From: Janibacter indicus
GTDB taxonomy: Bacteria; Actinomycetota; Actinomycetes; Actinomycetales; Dermatophilaceae
Length of the DNA: 64,000 nucleotides
Assembly (NCBI RefSeq): GCF_900176385.1
Contig: NZ_FWXN01000002.1
Location: 124,001 to 188,000 of the forward strand
Direction of reading: 5' to 3'
Within the stretch, counting starts at the first letter, position 1; each line of letters starts with the position of its first letter. The notes beneath the pieces are model-generated. The model saw only the letters and a program-made list of their open reading frames with translations, was not told the origin of the DNA and made no database searches. Positions 27,698 through 36,849 of the stretch are shown one piece after another. Made by a program: the position numbers and the translations under genes.

Positions 27698-30600
27698 ATG
27701 TGGGCAGCGCTGCGTCACCGCAGGGGGCAGGTCATCGCGCTCGCCCTCGTCTCCGCGCTCGTCGCGACGTGTGCTGCCTTCGCCCCGATCTTCGCCCGCA
27801 GCATCGACCAGGGTCTGCTGCGGACGCACGTGACCCAGGCCGACGCCGAGCAGACGGCGACGGCGATCGCCTGGCCCCGCACCGCCGACGCGCGTGACGT
27901 GCTGCCGGCCGAGGTGGCCGAGCAGGTGCCCACAGAGTTGGCGGCGGTCTCCGGCGAGCCGGTCGAGGTGGTGCGCCAGTCCACCCGGGTGGTGCCCGAG
28001 GCCGGCAAGCAGGCCTCGCCCGTCGTGCTGCGATCGCGCACCGGGGCGTGCGACCACCTCGAGGTCGCCGGACGCTGCCCGCAGGCGGCCGGCGAGATCC
28101 TCGTGTCAGCGGCCGACGCCAATGCCTGGGGCTGGAAGGCCGGTACCGAGCTGGAGATCCCCGACGACAAGTACCCCGGCCGCTACCCCAACGTCGACGC
28201 GGAGCCGCCCCCGATCGACCTCACCGTCGTCGGCACCTACACGGTGCGCGAGGACCCCGAGTACTGGCTCGGCGACCGTCCCGACGGCAAATCCGGGGTG
28301 ACGACCCCTGACCTGGACAACCTGTCCCTGGTCGACGACCTCATCACCACCGAGGCGACCTTCGAGGGGGTGCTGCCCAAGGCGACGGTGCTCGTCGTGC
28401 TGCCGCTCGACCCGCAGGCCGCGACGCTCGACTCCCTCCCTCTGGCTGCGCAGGCCGTGGAGCGGATGCGTGAGGAGCACCCGGAGCTCGACATCGACGA
28501 CTCCGCCGCAACGCTCGTCGACGGGGTGACCACCGGGCGATCGCAGACGGCGATCATCGTCCCCTTCGTCACGGTGCAGCTGGTGCTGCTGTCCGTGCTC
28601 GTCCTCTTCCTCGTGGCCCAGTCCGGCGTCGACCAGCGGCGCCACGACGTGGCCCTCGCCCGGCTGCGCGGCCGCTCCCGTGCCGGGGCCCGCCGACTGC
28701 TGCTCACCGAGCTCGTCGTCCCCGTCGTCCTCGGCCTGCCGGTGGGCTTCGTCTGCGCGGTGCTGCTCGCGGTGCTCGTGCGCCGGTCCATGCTGCCGCG
28801 CGGCATCCCCTTCGAGATCCCGATCGCGGTCCTGCCGTGGCTCCTCGGGTCCCTCGTCGTCTCCGTGCTCGCCGTCGCCCTCGCGGCGCGGCCGGTGCTG
28901 CGCGAGCCGGTCAACGACCTGCTGCGCTCGGTGCGGCCCTCGTCGGCCAGCGGGTCGGTCGTCGTCGAGGTCGTGGTCGTCGTCCTCGCCGTCATCGGCG
29001 TGGTCGGGCTCGCAACGGGTGCCCTCAGCGGGCCGGCCGCCCTGGCGACGCCGACCCTGCTCGCCATCGCCGTCGGTGTGCTCGCTGCCCGCATCGTGCC
29101 CCGACTCGCCGCCCGCCGTGCCCGCTCCGCCATGCGTCGGGGGAGGGTCGCGGCCGCGGTCGCGGGTCACGCCGTGGCCCGCCGCCCGGCCGCCCGCCGG
29201 GTCCTCGTCGTGACGACGGTGGCCACCGCGCTGGCGGTCTTCGGGGCCAATGCCGTCGTCGTGGCCGATCGCAACCGGCTCGCGCGGGCCGAGCTCGAGA
29301 CCGGCGCCCCGGCCGTCGTGTCCGTCGACGTCGCCACCGCGCCGGAGCTGCTGTCCGCCGCGGGCACCCTCCAGGAGTCGGACATCGCGGCCGCCCCGGT
29401 CGCCATCATCCAGCCGCGCGACGAGGACGCCGAGGCGACCCTGGCGACCGACCCCCAGTGGCTGTTCCGGGCGGCCAACCCCGATGCCGTCGCCGACCTC
29501 GACCCCCGACCCCTCGCCCTGCCCGACCAGGAGCCGATCGAGGTCCCCGGCCGCACCGCGACCGCGCGCGTCTCGTGGGACCTGGCGAGCGAAGGCAGCG
29601 AGGACCCACCCGAGCTGGTCCTCGACCTGACGACGGGCACCGGTGACAAGCGGTCGGCACGGCTGACCACGCTTGGGCCGAAGGCCCGCGGCAGCGCCCG
29701 GGTCGACGCCGACCTCTTCTGCACCGACGACTGCCGGGTCGCGGGCATCCGGGTCGCCACCTCGGGCTTCCCCGGCAGCTCCGTCGACGGGACCGTCGAG
29801 ATCTTCGGTCTCGCCGTCGACGGCAAGCCGTTGCCCGTCACGGGGCCGCGGACGTGGGACTCCGACGCGGCCGCCGCGGGCAGATCCTCGCTGACCGTCA
29901 CGCCGAAGGGGGACGACCTCCACCTCGAGGTCGCAGCGCTCGACGGCGCGGACGTGACCGCCCACGTCGCCGACGTGCCCCGGCCGCTCCCGGCGATTGC
30001 CGCCGGTCCGGACGCCGAGGTCGACGATGTCCGCTCGGTGACCGACGTCGCCGGCGGCCAGACCGAGATCGAGGTCGCGCAGGTCGTCGACGCGCTGCCC
30101 GCGGCGACCGACCACGGGGTGCTCGTCTCCCTTCCGGCGCTCGCGCGCACGAGCGGCGAGCTCGACACCACCCGCACGCAGCGCCAGATCTGGCTCGGCG
30201 ACGCCTCGCCGGCGACGATCGAGCGGGCGCGCGACCTGCTCGGCGACGCCGACGTGCCCGTCCGATCGGTGAGGACGACGGCCGAGGCCGACCGGGTCTA
30301 CGACCAGTCGGCGTCGGCCTGGGGGCTGCAGCTCGCGCTGCTCGGCGGTGTGCTCGCGGTCGTCCTCGCCGCGCTCGTCCTCGTCGTCCTCGCGATCACC
30401 GGGTGGCGCTCCAGCGCCCGCGACCTCGCCGCGCTGCGGGTGAGCGGCGTGAGCTCCCGAGCGGCCGCGCGGGCCCTGCGCACCGAGCACCTGACGAGCG
30501 TCGCCGTCGGTGTGGTCCTCGGCGCGCTCTGCGCACTCGCCGGGTCGTGGATCGCGCTGCCCGAGCTGCCGCTCTTCACCACCCCGGCCGCGGTGCCCGT

Positions 30601-30742
30601 GGCCGATCTCGCGCCGGCGTGGCTCGCGGTCGTCGCCGCCACGCTCGTCGTCGCGATCGTCCTGCTCGTCGTCGCCCGCCTCATCGCCGGGGCGATCGGG
30701 AGCCGGGTGCGACTCGGCGCGGCCCAGGGGGAGCCGACATGA
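27698..30742 (+). CDS. FtsX-like ABC transporter permease
   Basis: A 1014-residue permease with two FtsX-type membrane modules. Helix 1 is at about 10-30. A large outside domain follows, then a helix cluster around 285-470 (VPFVTVQLVLLSVLVLFLVA; ELVVPVVLGLPVGFVCAVLL). A second outside domain is at about 500-870, and a last cluster at 875-1005 (LLGGVLAVVLAALVLVVLAI). This is the plan of MacB/LolE-like mechanotransmission exporters. The stop overlaps the ATPase start (ATGA), forming a three-gene operon with two ATPases. Confidence 0.88.
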   Translation: MWAALRHRRGQVIALALVSALVATCAAFAPIFARSIDQGLLRTHVTQADAEQTATAIAWPRTADARDVLPAEVAEQVPTELAAVSGEPVEVVRQSTRVVPEAGKQASPVVLRSRTGACDHLEVAGRCPQAAGEILVSAADANAWGWKAGTELEIPDDKYPGRYPNVDAEPPPIDLTVVGTYTVREDPEYWLGDRPDGKSGVTTPDLDNLSLVDDLITTEATFEGVLPKATVLVVLPLDPQAATLDSLPLAAQAVERMREEHPELDIDDSAATLVDGVTTGRSQTAIIVPFVTVQLVLLSVLVLFLVAQSGVDQRRHDVALARLRGRSRAGARRLLLTELVVPVVLGLPVGFVCAVLLAVLVRRSMLPRGIPFEIPIAVLPWLLGSLVVSVLAVALAARPVLREPVNDLLRSVRPSSASGSVVVEVVVVVLAVIGVVGLATGALSGPAALATPTLLAIAVGVLAARIVPRLAARRARSAMRRGRVAAAVAGHAVARRPAARRVLVVTTVATALAVFGANAVVVADRNRLARAELETGAPAVVSVDVATAPELLSAAGTLQESDIAAAPVAIIQPRDEDAEATLATDPQWLFRAANPDAVADLDPRPLALPDQEPIEVPGRTATARVSWDLASEGSEDPPELVLDLTTGTGDKRSARLTTLGPKARGSARVDADLFCTDDCRVAGIRVATSGFPGSSVDGTVEIFGLAVDGKPLPVTGPRTWDSDAAAAGRSSLTVTPKGDDLHLEVAALDGADVTAHVADVPRPLPAIAAGPDAEVDDVRSVTDVAGGQTEIEVAQVVDALPAATDHGVLVSLPALARTSGELDTTRTQRQIWLGDASPATIERARDLLGDADVPVRSVRTTAEADRVYDQSASAWGLQLALLGGVLAVVLAALVLVVLAITGWRSSARDLAALRVSGVSSRAAARALRTEHLTSVAVGVVLGALCALAGSWIALPELPLFTTPAAVPVADLAPAWLAVVAATLVVAIVLLVVARLIAGAIGSRVRLGAAQGEPT

Positions 30743-31578
30743 GCGGGCTGCCCGTGCGCACCCACGGACTGGTGCACATCTACCGTGCCGAGGGCCACGA
30801 CGTCGCCGCGCTCTCCGGGGTCGACCTCACCGTCGCCGCGGGCGAGCGGATCGCCCTGCTCGGCCCCAGCGGGGCGGGCAAGTCGACGTTGCTCGCGCTC
30901 TTCGGTGGGCTGCTGCGACCGAGCGCCGGCCGGATCCACGTCGGCGACCACGAGCTGTCGGTGATGAGCGAGGCGCAGATCGACGCCTTCCGCTCGGGCG
31001 AGGTCGGCATCGTCCTGCAGGGCGCGGCTCGCAACCACCTGCCATGGCTCACGGCTCGGGGCAATGTCGAGTTCGCCCAAGGGGCAGCGCGGCGCACCGG
31101 GCGCAGCGTCCCTGCCGTCGACGAGCTGCTCGGCCTGCTCCGGCTCGACGAGGTGGCCGACCAGCCGCTGGAGTCGCTCACCCCCGGTCAGCTCCAGCTC
31201 GCGGCCCTGGCCGTCGCCCTCGCCTGCGGGCCGGGGCTCCTCCTCGGCGACGAGCCGACGAGCCAGCTCGACCACGACGCCCGCGACGTCGTCCTCGAGG
31301 CGATGGCCGAGGTCGGGCGCACGCTCGGCACGACGATCGTCGTCGTCACCCACGACCCCGACGTCGCCAAGGCCTTCCCCCGCACCGTGACCATCCGCGA
31401 CGGCCGGGTCGGCGGTGAGGGACGCAGCGGCGAGGAGTACTCCGTCGTGGCCGCCGACGGGTCGTTGCCGCTGCCGCCGCCGGCACTCGAGGCCTTCCCC
31501 CCGGGGACCCTCGTGCGCGTGCACCGCACCGACGACGGGGCCTGGCAGCTCCTCGTCGACGAGGAGGAGGAGCGATGA
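30739..31578 (+). CDS. ABC transporter ATPase with altered signature motif
   Basis: A 279-residue ATPase. Walker A is GPSGAGKST (about 43-51) and Walker B LLLGDEPTS. The ABC signature, normally LSGGQ, reads LTPGQLQ, so this subunit may be a degenerate partner working with the ATPase encoded next. A C-terminal extension of about 45 residues follows the usual fold. Coupled by ATGA overlaps at both ends. Confidence 0.87.
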   Translation: MSGLPVRTHGLVHIYRAEGHDVAALSGVDLTVAAGERIALLGPSGAGKSTLLALFGGLLRPSAGRIHVGDHELSVMSEAQIDAFRSGEVGIVLQGAARNHLPWLTARGNVEFAQGAARRTGRSVPAVDELLGLLRLDEVADQPLESLTPGQLQLAALAVALACGPGLLLGDEPTSQLDHDARDVVLEAMAEVGRTLGTTIVVVTHDPDVAKAFPRTVTIRDGRVGGEGRSGEEYSVVAADGSLPLPPPALEAFPPGTLVRVHRTDDGAWQLLVDEEEER

Positions 31579-32252
31579 GCGAGGACCTCGTGCTCGAGGA
31601 CGTCGCGGTGCGCTACGGCGACGTCGTGGCGGTCGAAGGGGTCCGTGCGGTCGCGCACCCCGGAGAGATCACTGCCGTCACCGGGCACTCCGGCGCCGGC
31701 AAGACCTCGTTGCTGTGGGCGGTCGGTGGACTGCTCGAGTCAGGCTCGAGCGGGCGGATCCGACTGGGGGAGAGGCAGATCGGTGACGAAGCCGGCTCAC
31801 GCGATGCCGGTGCCGTGCTCATCCCCCAGGGCAGCGCCCTGGCCGAGGTGCTCACCGCCCGCGACAACATCGCGGTGCCGCTCGTCGCGGCGGGCATGTC
31901 CGGTGGCGACGCCGGCGCGGCCGCTGACCGGGCGCTCGCCTCGGTCGGGCTCCACGAGCACGCGGGCCACCTCGCGGAGGAGCTCTCCGGCGGTCAGCGG
32001 CAGCGCGTGGCCGTCGCCCGGGGACTGGCGCTGTCCTCCCTTCGCCTGGCGGCGGGGAGCCTGGTGCTGCTCGCCGACGAACCCACCTCGGAGCTCGACC
32101 ACGACACCCGTGAGCGGGTCGTCGTGCTGCTGCAGGACATCGCCCGCCGGGGCGGGATCGTCCTGCTCGCCACGCACGACCCCGAGGTCGCCGAGGTCGC
32201 GGCCGCCCGCTGGCACCTCGACGACGGGCGTCTCCAGACTGCATTGCCGTAG
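31575..32252 (+). CDS. ABC transporter ATPase; 3' end formed by a palindromic repeat
   Basis: A 225-residue ATPase with Walker A (GHSGAGKTS), a canonical signature LSGGQRQRVAVARG, Walker B (VLLADEPTS) and the switch His (LLATHDPE). It should pair with the preceding ATPase under the FtsX-type permease. The last residues T-A-L-P and the stop TAG are encoded by the first palindromic unit at 32241-32260; its loop GTAG contains the stop. The native C-terminus has therefore been replaced or trimmed by repeat insertion. Confidence 0.88.
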   Translation: MSEDLVLEDVAVRYGDVVAVEGVRAVAHPGEITAVTGHSGAGKTSLLWAVGGLLESGSSGRIRLGERQIGDEAGSRDAGAVLIPQGSALAEVLTARDNIAVPLVAAGMSGGDAGAAADRALASVGLHEHAGHLAEELSGGQRQRVAVARGLALSSLRLAAGSLVLLADEPTSELDHDTRERVVVLLQDIARRGGIVLLATHDPEVAEVAAARWHLDDGRLQTALP

Positions 32253-32324
32253 GGCAATGCGGGATCCGGTCTGCATTGCCGTAGGGCAATGCGGGATCCA
32301 GACGGCATTGCCGTAGGGCAATGC
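32241..32324. repeat. Three palindromic units at exact 32-bp spacing
   Basis: GCATTGCCGTAGGGCAATGC occurs at 32241-32260, 32273-32292 and 32305-32324, separated by 12-bp spacers GGGATCCGGTCT and GGGATCCAGACG. All three cores are identical and in the same orientation. Two more copies are at 18660-18679 (opposite orientation) and 18702-18721. A 32-bp period is close to three helical turns. Confidence 0.92.
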
Positions 32325-32373
32325 GAGAGGGGAGGGTCGCGGGCCGCATGTCCCTCAGGAAATGCGAACGGTG

Positions 32374-33351
32374 TCAGGCGGTGAGCAGGATCTTGCCGAT
32401 GTGGCCGCTCGCCTCGAGCTCGCGGTGGGCGTCGGCGGCGCGCTCGAGCGGGTGGGTGCCCTGGACGATCGGGCGCACGGCACCGTCCTCGACCAGCGGC
32501 CACACGTGCTCGCGGACCGCGGCGACGATCGCCGCCTTCTCCGCAGCGGGGCGGGCCCGCAGCGAGGTCGCGATGACCGCGGCGCGCTTGCTCAGCAGCT
32601 TGCCGAGGTCGAGCTCGCCCTTGCGGCCGCCCATGAGGCCGATGACGACGAGCCGGCCCGACGTCGCGAGCAGGTCGACATTGCGGGGCAGGTACTTGGC
32701 GCCCATGAGGTCGAGGACGACGTCGGCCCCGTGACCGTCGGTCGCCGCGCGCACCTCCTCGACGAAGTCCTGCTCTCGGTAGTTGACGAGGATCTGCGCG
32801 CCGAGGTCGCGGCAGACGTCGAGCTTGTCCTGCGAGCCGGCCGTCACCGCCACCCGCGCACCGGCGGCCGTCGCGAGCTGGATCGCCATCGTGCCGATGC
32901 CCGACGACCCGCCGTGGACGAGGAAGACCTCGCCGGGCTGGAGGTTGGCCGTCATGAAGACGTTGGACCAGACCGTGCACGCGACCTCGGGCAACCCCGC
33001 GGCCTCGGTGAGGCTCACTCCCTTCGGCACGGGAAGGAGCTGCGCGGCCGGGACCCGGACCTGCTCCGCATAGCCGCCACCGTCGACGAGGGCGCAGACC
33101 TCGTCGCCGACGGACCAGCCCTCGACCTCGGGACCGATCTCGCGGATCGTGCCCGATACCTCGAGGCCCGGCAGCGGCGAGGCGCCCGCGGGCGGCGGGT
33201 AGTGCCCCAGACGCTGCATGACGTCGGCGCGGTTGACGCCCGCGGCGACCATGTCGACGACCACCTCGCCGGGGCCCGCGGACGGCGCCTCGACCTCGGT
33301 GACCTGCAGGACGTCGGCGTCACCGGGCTCGGTGATGGAGATGCCGCGCAT
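32374..33351 (-). CDS. NAD(P)H:quinone oxidoreductase, PIG3-type
   Basis: A 325-residue zinc-independent medium-chain dehydrogenase. The N-terminal GroES-like half has GVNRADVMQRLGHYPPPAG. The nucleotide-binding site is FLVHGGSSGIGTMAIQLA, and the zinc-binding Cys/His residues of alcohol dehydrogenases are absent. It reduces quinones or other alpha,beta-unsaturated carbonyls with NADPH. Its ATG overlaps the stop of the upstream DUF4235 gene (TGATG). Confidence 0.92.
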   Translation of the reverse strand: MRGISITEPGDADVLQVTEVEAPSAGPGEVVVDMVAAGVNRADVMQRLGHYPPPAGASPLPGLEVSGTIREIGPEVEGWSVGDEVCALVDGGGYAEQVRVPAAQLLPVPKGVSLTEAAGLPEVACTVWSNVFMTANLQPGEVFLVHGGSSGIGTMAIQLATAAGARVAVTAGSQDKLDVCRDLGAQILVNYREQDFVEEVRAATDGHGADVVLDLMGAKYLPRNVDLLATSGRLVVIGLMGGRKGELDLGKLLSKRAAVIATSLRARPAAEKAAIVAAVREHVWPLVEDGAVRPIVQGTHPLERAADAHRELEASGHIGKILLTA

Positions 33352-33647
33352 CAGGAGACCTTGTCCAGCTCTCCCTCGACGGACTGCATGGCCTCGGGGA
33401 GGTGACCCGCGGACTTCTTGTAGAAGCTCGCCGCCTGGCGGGTGGCCATGGTGCGGGCCAGACCCATCGCGAGGCCGGCGAGGGCGGCGAAGGCAATGGC
33501 CTCGCCGATGGGGTTCTCCGGGTTGTTGGGGTCGATCGTCTCGCCCTTGCCCAAGCGCGACCACGCGACGGAGATGACCTTGTTGGCGACGATGCCGGCG
33601 ATGATCGCCGAGCCGGTGCCCAGCACCTTCCAGATCATGTTGCCCAC
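33351..33647 (-). CDS. DUF4235 membrane protein
   Basis: A 98-residue protein (or 95 from ATG 33636-33638) with a hydrophobic N-terminal half (GTGSAIIAGIVANKVISVAW), the loop GETIDPNNPENP and a second hydrophobic segment (GEAIAFAALAGLAMGLA). This matches the actinobacterial DUF4235 family. GTG 33645-33647 is chosen because AAAGGA precedes it at good spacing. Coupled to the quinone reductase; function unknown. Confidence 0.8.
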   Translation of the reverse strand: MGNMIWKVLGTGSAIIAGIVANKVISVAWSRLGKGETIDPNNPENPIGEAIAFAALAGLAMGLARTMATRQAASFYKKSAGHLPEAMQSVEGELDKVS

Positions 33648-33776
33648 GAGACGTCCTTTCGTACACACACGCTGCGGAGGTGGCGGCGGTCGCCGCCACC
33701 CGTTACGTCTCCAACCCTGCCACAGGACGGGCACACCGGACCGCCCGTCGGTCCACTTGGCTATGCTGGCCGGGCA

Positions 33777-33862
33777 CGACAGGGGAGCGCATCAGCGCTG
33801 AGAGTGCGGGCGACCGCAGACCCTCGTACCTGATCCGGCTAGCACCGGCGTAGGGAGTCGAG
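33777..33862 (+). ncRNA. TPP riboswitch (THI element)
   Basis: The conserved segments are all present: GGGGAGC, GCTGAGAGTGCGG, CCGCAGACCCTCGTACCTGA and TCCGGCTAGCACCGGCGTAGGGAG. A TATGCT -10-like box lies at 33762-33767. It precedes a thiamine-precursor ECF transporter, so thiamine pyrophosphate should lower its expression. Confidence 0.96.
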
Positions 33863-33948
33863 TCTCAGGGACCTCGTCGGCGCACGGCCCGTGGCCGGGT
33901 GTCGGCGCAGATCCCTCCCTGTGGAACCCACACAGGAGAAGCATCAGC

Positions 33949-34593
33949 ATGACCACCACCAAGACGCCGGCCGCGTCCCGCGCCGGCACCGTCCTCGCCA
34001 CCCGCCCCCTCATGGGCTGGCGCACCGTCGACCTGCTGACCGTCGCCTTCCTCGGCGTGGCCTTCGGCGTCGCCTACTGGGGCTACGGACTGCTCTACAA
34101 CGGACCCATCTCCGCCCTCGGCCTGGCCTTCCAGCCGCTCTTCGGGCTCTTCGTCGGGTTCTGGTTCATCGCCGGCGTCGTCGGCGGACTGGTCGTGCGC
34201 CGGCCCGGCGCCGCCATCGCCTGCGAGCTCATCGCCGCGACCGTATCCGCGCTCTTCGGCAACCAGTGGGGGGTCACGACGGTCGTCTCCGGCCTGGCCC
34301 AGGGGATCGGCGCCGAGCTGGCCTTCGCGATCTTCGCCTACAAGGCCTTCGGCCCGGCCGTCGCGCTGCTCTCCGGTGCGCTGTCGGCGCCGCTGGAGTG
34401 GATCTACGAGATCTACTGGTACTTCGTCGACTGGACCTGGGCGTGGAAGCTCGCCTACCTGCCCCTCATGGTCGTCTCCGGGGTCGTCGTCGCCGGGCTC
34501 GGCGGCTGGCTGCTCACCCGCGCGCTGGCGCAGGCCGGTGCGCTCAACCCCTTCCCGCCCGGCCAGGAGGTCCTCGAGCGGAGGGCCGTCTGA
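33949..34593 (+). CDS. ykoE: ECF transporter substrate-binding (S) component, YkoE family
   Basis: A 214-residue membrane protein with five to six helices. The stretch GLLYNGPISALGLAFQPLF and the WIYEIYWYFVDWTWAWKLAYLP region are characteristic of YkoE, the S component for hydroxymethylpyrimidine or thiamine. AGGAG lies before the ATG. It is controlled by the TPP riboswitch 86 bp upstream and is followed by its energising module. Confidence 0.92.
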   Translation: MTTTKTPAASRAGTVLATRPLMGWRTVDLLTVAFLGVAFGVAYWGYGLLYNGPISALGLAFQPLFGLFVGFWFIAGVVGGLVVRRPGAAIACELIAATVSALFGNQWGVTTVVSGLAQGIGAELAFAIFAYKAFGPAVALLSGALSAPLEWIYEIYWYFVDWTWAWKLAYLPLMVVSGVVVAGLGGWLLTRALAQAGALNPFPPGQEVLERRAV

Positions 34594-34622
34594 TCCACGA
34601 TCGGACGAAGGGGGCAGCCCCC

Positions 34623-36845
34623 GTGGGCGTCGACGTCACCGGTCGGGGCGAGGTCGTCGTCCGCGACCTCACGTGGCGGCCCGTCGGCCGACGCGAGCCC
34701 GTGCTGCGCGAGCTCGACCTCACGCTGCGCCCTGGCGAGCGGGTCCTGCTCGTCGGGCCGAGCGGGTCCGGCAAGTCGACCCTGCTCCGGGCCCTCGCCG
34801 GTCTGCTGCTCACCGTCGACTCCGGTGACCTCGTCGGCGAGGTACGGGTCGACGGGGCCGCGCCCGGCGAGCGTCCCGGTGCGGTCGGGCTCGTGCTCCA
34901 GGAGCCCGGCTCCGGCACGGTCGCGGCGACCGTGGGGCGCGATGTCGCCTTCGGGTTGGAAAACGTCGGCGTGCCCGCCGGCGACATGCCGGCTGTCGTC
35001 GACCGCTGCCTGGCCGCTGTGGGGCTGGGGGACCTGCCGCGCTCGACCCCGACCGGCGCCCTCTCCGGCGGCCAGACCCAGCGGCTCGCGCTCGCCGGTG
35101 CCCTCGCCCTCCAGCCCGCCCTCCTCCTGCTCGACGAGCCGACCGCAATGCTCGACGCAGACTCGGCCGCCCGGGTCCGCGACGCCGTCGTCACCGGCGC
35201 GGCCGGTCTGACGACGGTCGTCGTCGAGCACCGGATCGAGCCCTGGCTCGAGCACGTCGACCGGGTGCTCGTCCTCGGCCGCGACGGGCGGATCCACCAC
35301 GACGGGTCGGCCGCCGAGGTGCTGGCCGAGCACGGTGAGACGCTGGCCGCCGACGGCATCTGGGTGCCGGGTGTGCCGGCTCCTGAGCCGCTGACGATCG
35401 ACCTCGGCCCCCTCGCCCGTGCGGTCGAGCCCCGGGCGACGCTGCTCACGAGCCAACCGCTCGTTGTCGAGCGAGCGCGCAACCACCTCGATGGCAGCAG
35501 CGAGGTGACGACCGCGCTCGTCACCGACGCGCCGCTCTCCCCGGCCGCGGGCCGGGCCACCGCGCTCGTCGGACCCAGCGGTGGGGGCAAGTCGACGTGG
35601 CTGGCGGCGCTCGGCGGGCTGGTGGCGCCGTCGTCGGGACGGGTGCTCGCCGACGGACGGTCGGTCGGGGACCTGCCCGCCACCGAGATCGCCCACCTCG
35701 TCGGGTGGGTGCCGCAGTGGAGCTCCAGCGCGCTGCTCGCCCGCACCGTGCTCGACGAGGTGCTGCTCACCGGCCGCACCCTCGGCACCGCTGACGAAGG
35801 GGAGGCCCGTCGCCTCCTCGAGGTCCTCGGGCTGGAGCACCTCGAGCGGGCCGACCCGCAGACTCTCTCCGGTGGCGAGCAGCGTCGGCTGGCCGTCGCG
35901 GCCGCGCTGGCCCACGGCCCGGCCGTGGCCCTCGCGGACGAGCCGACGGTCGGTCAGGACCGTGGCACGTGGGCGGCCGTCGTCGGCCTGCTCACCGCCC
36001 ACCGTGACCGCGGCGGTGCTGTCGTCGCCGCCACGCACGACCCCGACCTCGTCTCACTCGTCGACGAGGTGCGGCAGGTGCGTCCGCCGGAGACCGAGCC
36101 GTCCCGGGAGACGCCACGGGCCGTGCTGTCCGCGTGCGGGCCGCTCGCGCTCTTCGCCGCGGCCGCGATCCCCATGGCGGCCGCCGTCCTCTCACCCGGG
36201 TGGCGGGTCTCGCTCGTCATCCTGGGCCTCCTCGTACTAGGCGCCGTCGTGGGCCTGAGCAACCTGCCCGGCCGCGGCGCCGGCTGGACCGTCCAGGGCC
36301 GGTGGCGCGGTCTGGCGATCCGACTCGTCCCCGCCCTCGTCGGCGGTCTCGGCGTCGGCTGGTCGACCTGGTTGCTCGGGTCACGTGACGTCGAGGTCGC
36401 GCTCTCGGCGGCGCTGCGACTCCTCGTCATCGTCGTGCCCTCGGCGATTCTCCTCGCCTTCGTCGACCCCGACGACCTCGCCGACCACCTGGGCCAGCGG
36501 CTCCGGCTGCCGGCCCGCCCGGTCGTCGCGCTGGGCGCGGCGTTGCAGCGGGTGCAGACCTTCGGTGCGGCGTGGACCGAGGTCGGCTGGGCGCGACGGT
36601 TGCGGGGCCAGGGCGTGACCTGGCGCTCGCCGCGCAGTGTCGTGGCGCACCTGTGGGCCTCGACCTTCGGGATGCTGCTGCGCTCGCTCGGTTCCGCGGC
36701 CACGCTCGCCGTGGCGATGGACGCTCGTGGCTTCGCCGGCGCCGGTCGGCGCACCTGGGCCACCCGGGCCCCGTGGCGCGCGGCCGACACGGTGGTCGTG
36801 CTCGCCTCGCTCGTGACGGTCGTCGTCGCGCTGCTCGCCCGCTGA
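34623..36845 (+). CDS. Fused ECF energising module: ATPase-ATPase-permease (YkoD-YkoC)
   Basis: A 740-residue protein containing a whole ECF energy-coupling unit. ATPase 1 has Walker A GPSGSGKST (45-53) and LSGGQTQRL (147). ATPase 2 has GPSGGGKST (317-325) and LSGGEQRRL (415). An EcfT-like permease follows (from about 500) with helices and the coupling-helix Ala-Arg-Gly-type segments WARRLRGQG and MDARGFAGAGRR. GTG 34623 follows GAAGGGGG; start choice is moderately certain. Together with the S component it should import a thiamine precursor. Confidence 0.92.
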   Translation: MGVDVTGRGEVVVRDLTWRPVGRREPVLRELDLTLRPGERVLLVGPSGSGKSTLLRALAGLLLTVDSGDLVGEVRVDGAAPGERPGAVGLVLQEPGSGTVAATVGRDVAFGLENVGVPAGDMPAVVDRCLAAVGLGDLPRSTPTGALSGGQTQRLALAGALALQPALLLLDEPTAMLDADSAARVRDAVVTGAAGLTTVVVEHRIEPWLEHVDRVLVLGRDGRIHHDGSAAEVLAEHGETLAADGIWVPGVPAPEPLTIDLGPLARAVEPRATLLTSQPLVVERARNHLDGSSEVTTALVTDAPLSPAAGRATALVGPSGGGKSTWLAALGGLVAPSSGRVLADGRSVGDLPATEIAHLVGWVPQWSSSALLARTVLDEVLLTGRTLGTADEGEARRLLEVLGLEHLERADPQTLSGGEQRRLAVAAALAHGPAVALADEPTVGQDRGTWAAVVGLLTAHRDRGGAVVAATHDPDLVSLVDEVRQVRPPETEPSRETPRAVLSACGPLALFAAAAIPMAAAVLSPGWRVSLVILGLLVLGAVVGLSNLPGRGAGWTVQGRWRGLAIRLVPALVGGLGVGWSTWLLGSRDVEVALSAALRLLVIVVPSAILLAFVDPDDLADHLGQRLRLPARPVVALGAALQRVQTFGAAWTEVGWARRLRGQGVTWRSPRSVVAHLWASTFGMLLRSLGSAATLAVAMDARGFAGAGRRTWATRAPWRAADTVVVLASLVTVVVALLAR

Positions 36846-36849
36846 CCGC

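Noticed and set aside
32241-32324. CRISPR array
   Set aside because: Only three units, the repeats are perfect palindromes, the 12-bp spacers are almost identical to each other, and no cas gene is present.
32241-32324. parS centromere sites
   Set aside because: The palindrome does not resemble the conserved parS sequence TGTTTCACGTGAAACA, and no parA/parB is nearby.
33679-33700. Hairpin GGTGGCGGC-GGTC-GCCGCCACC as a terminator
   Set aside because: It lies between two divergent genes, so there is nothing to terminate. It could be a regulatory structure, but I see no support.
33891-34622. Start of the fused ECF protein upstream within ykoE
   Set aside because: That frame is the out-of-frame shadow of the S component; a GTG with a purine-rich leader at 34623 fits the first ATPase strand.
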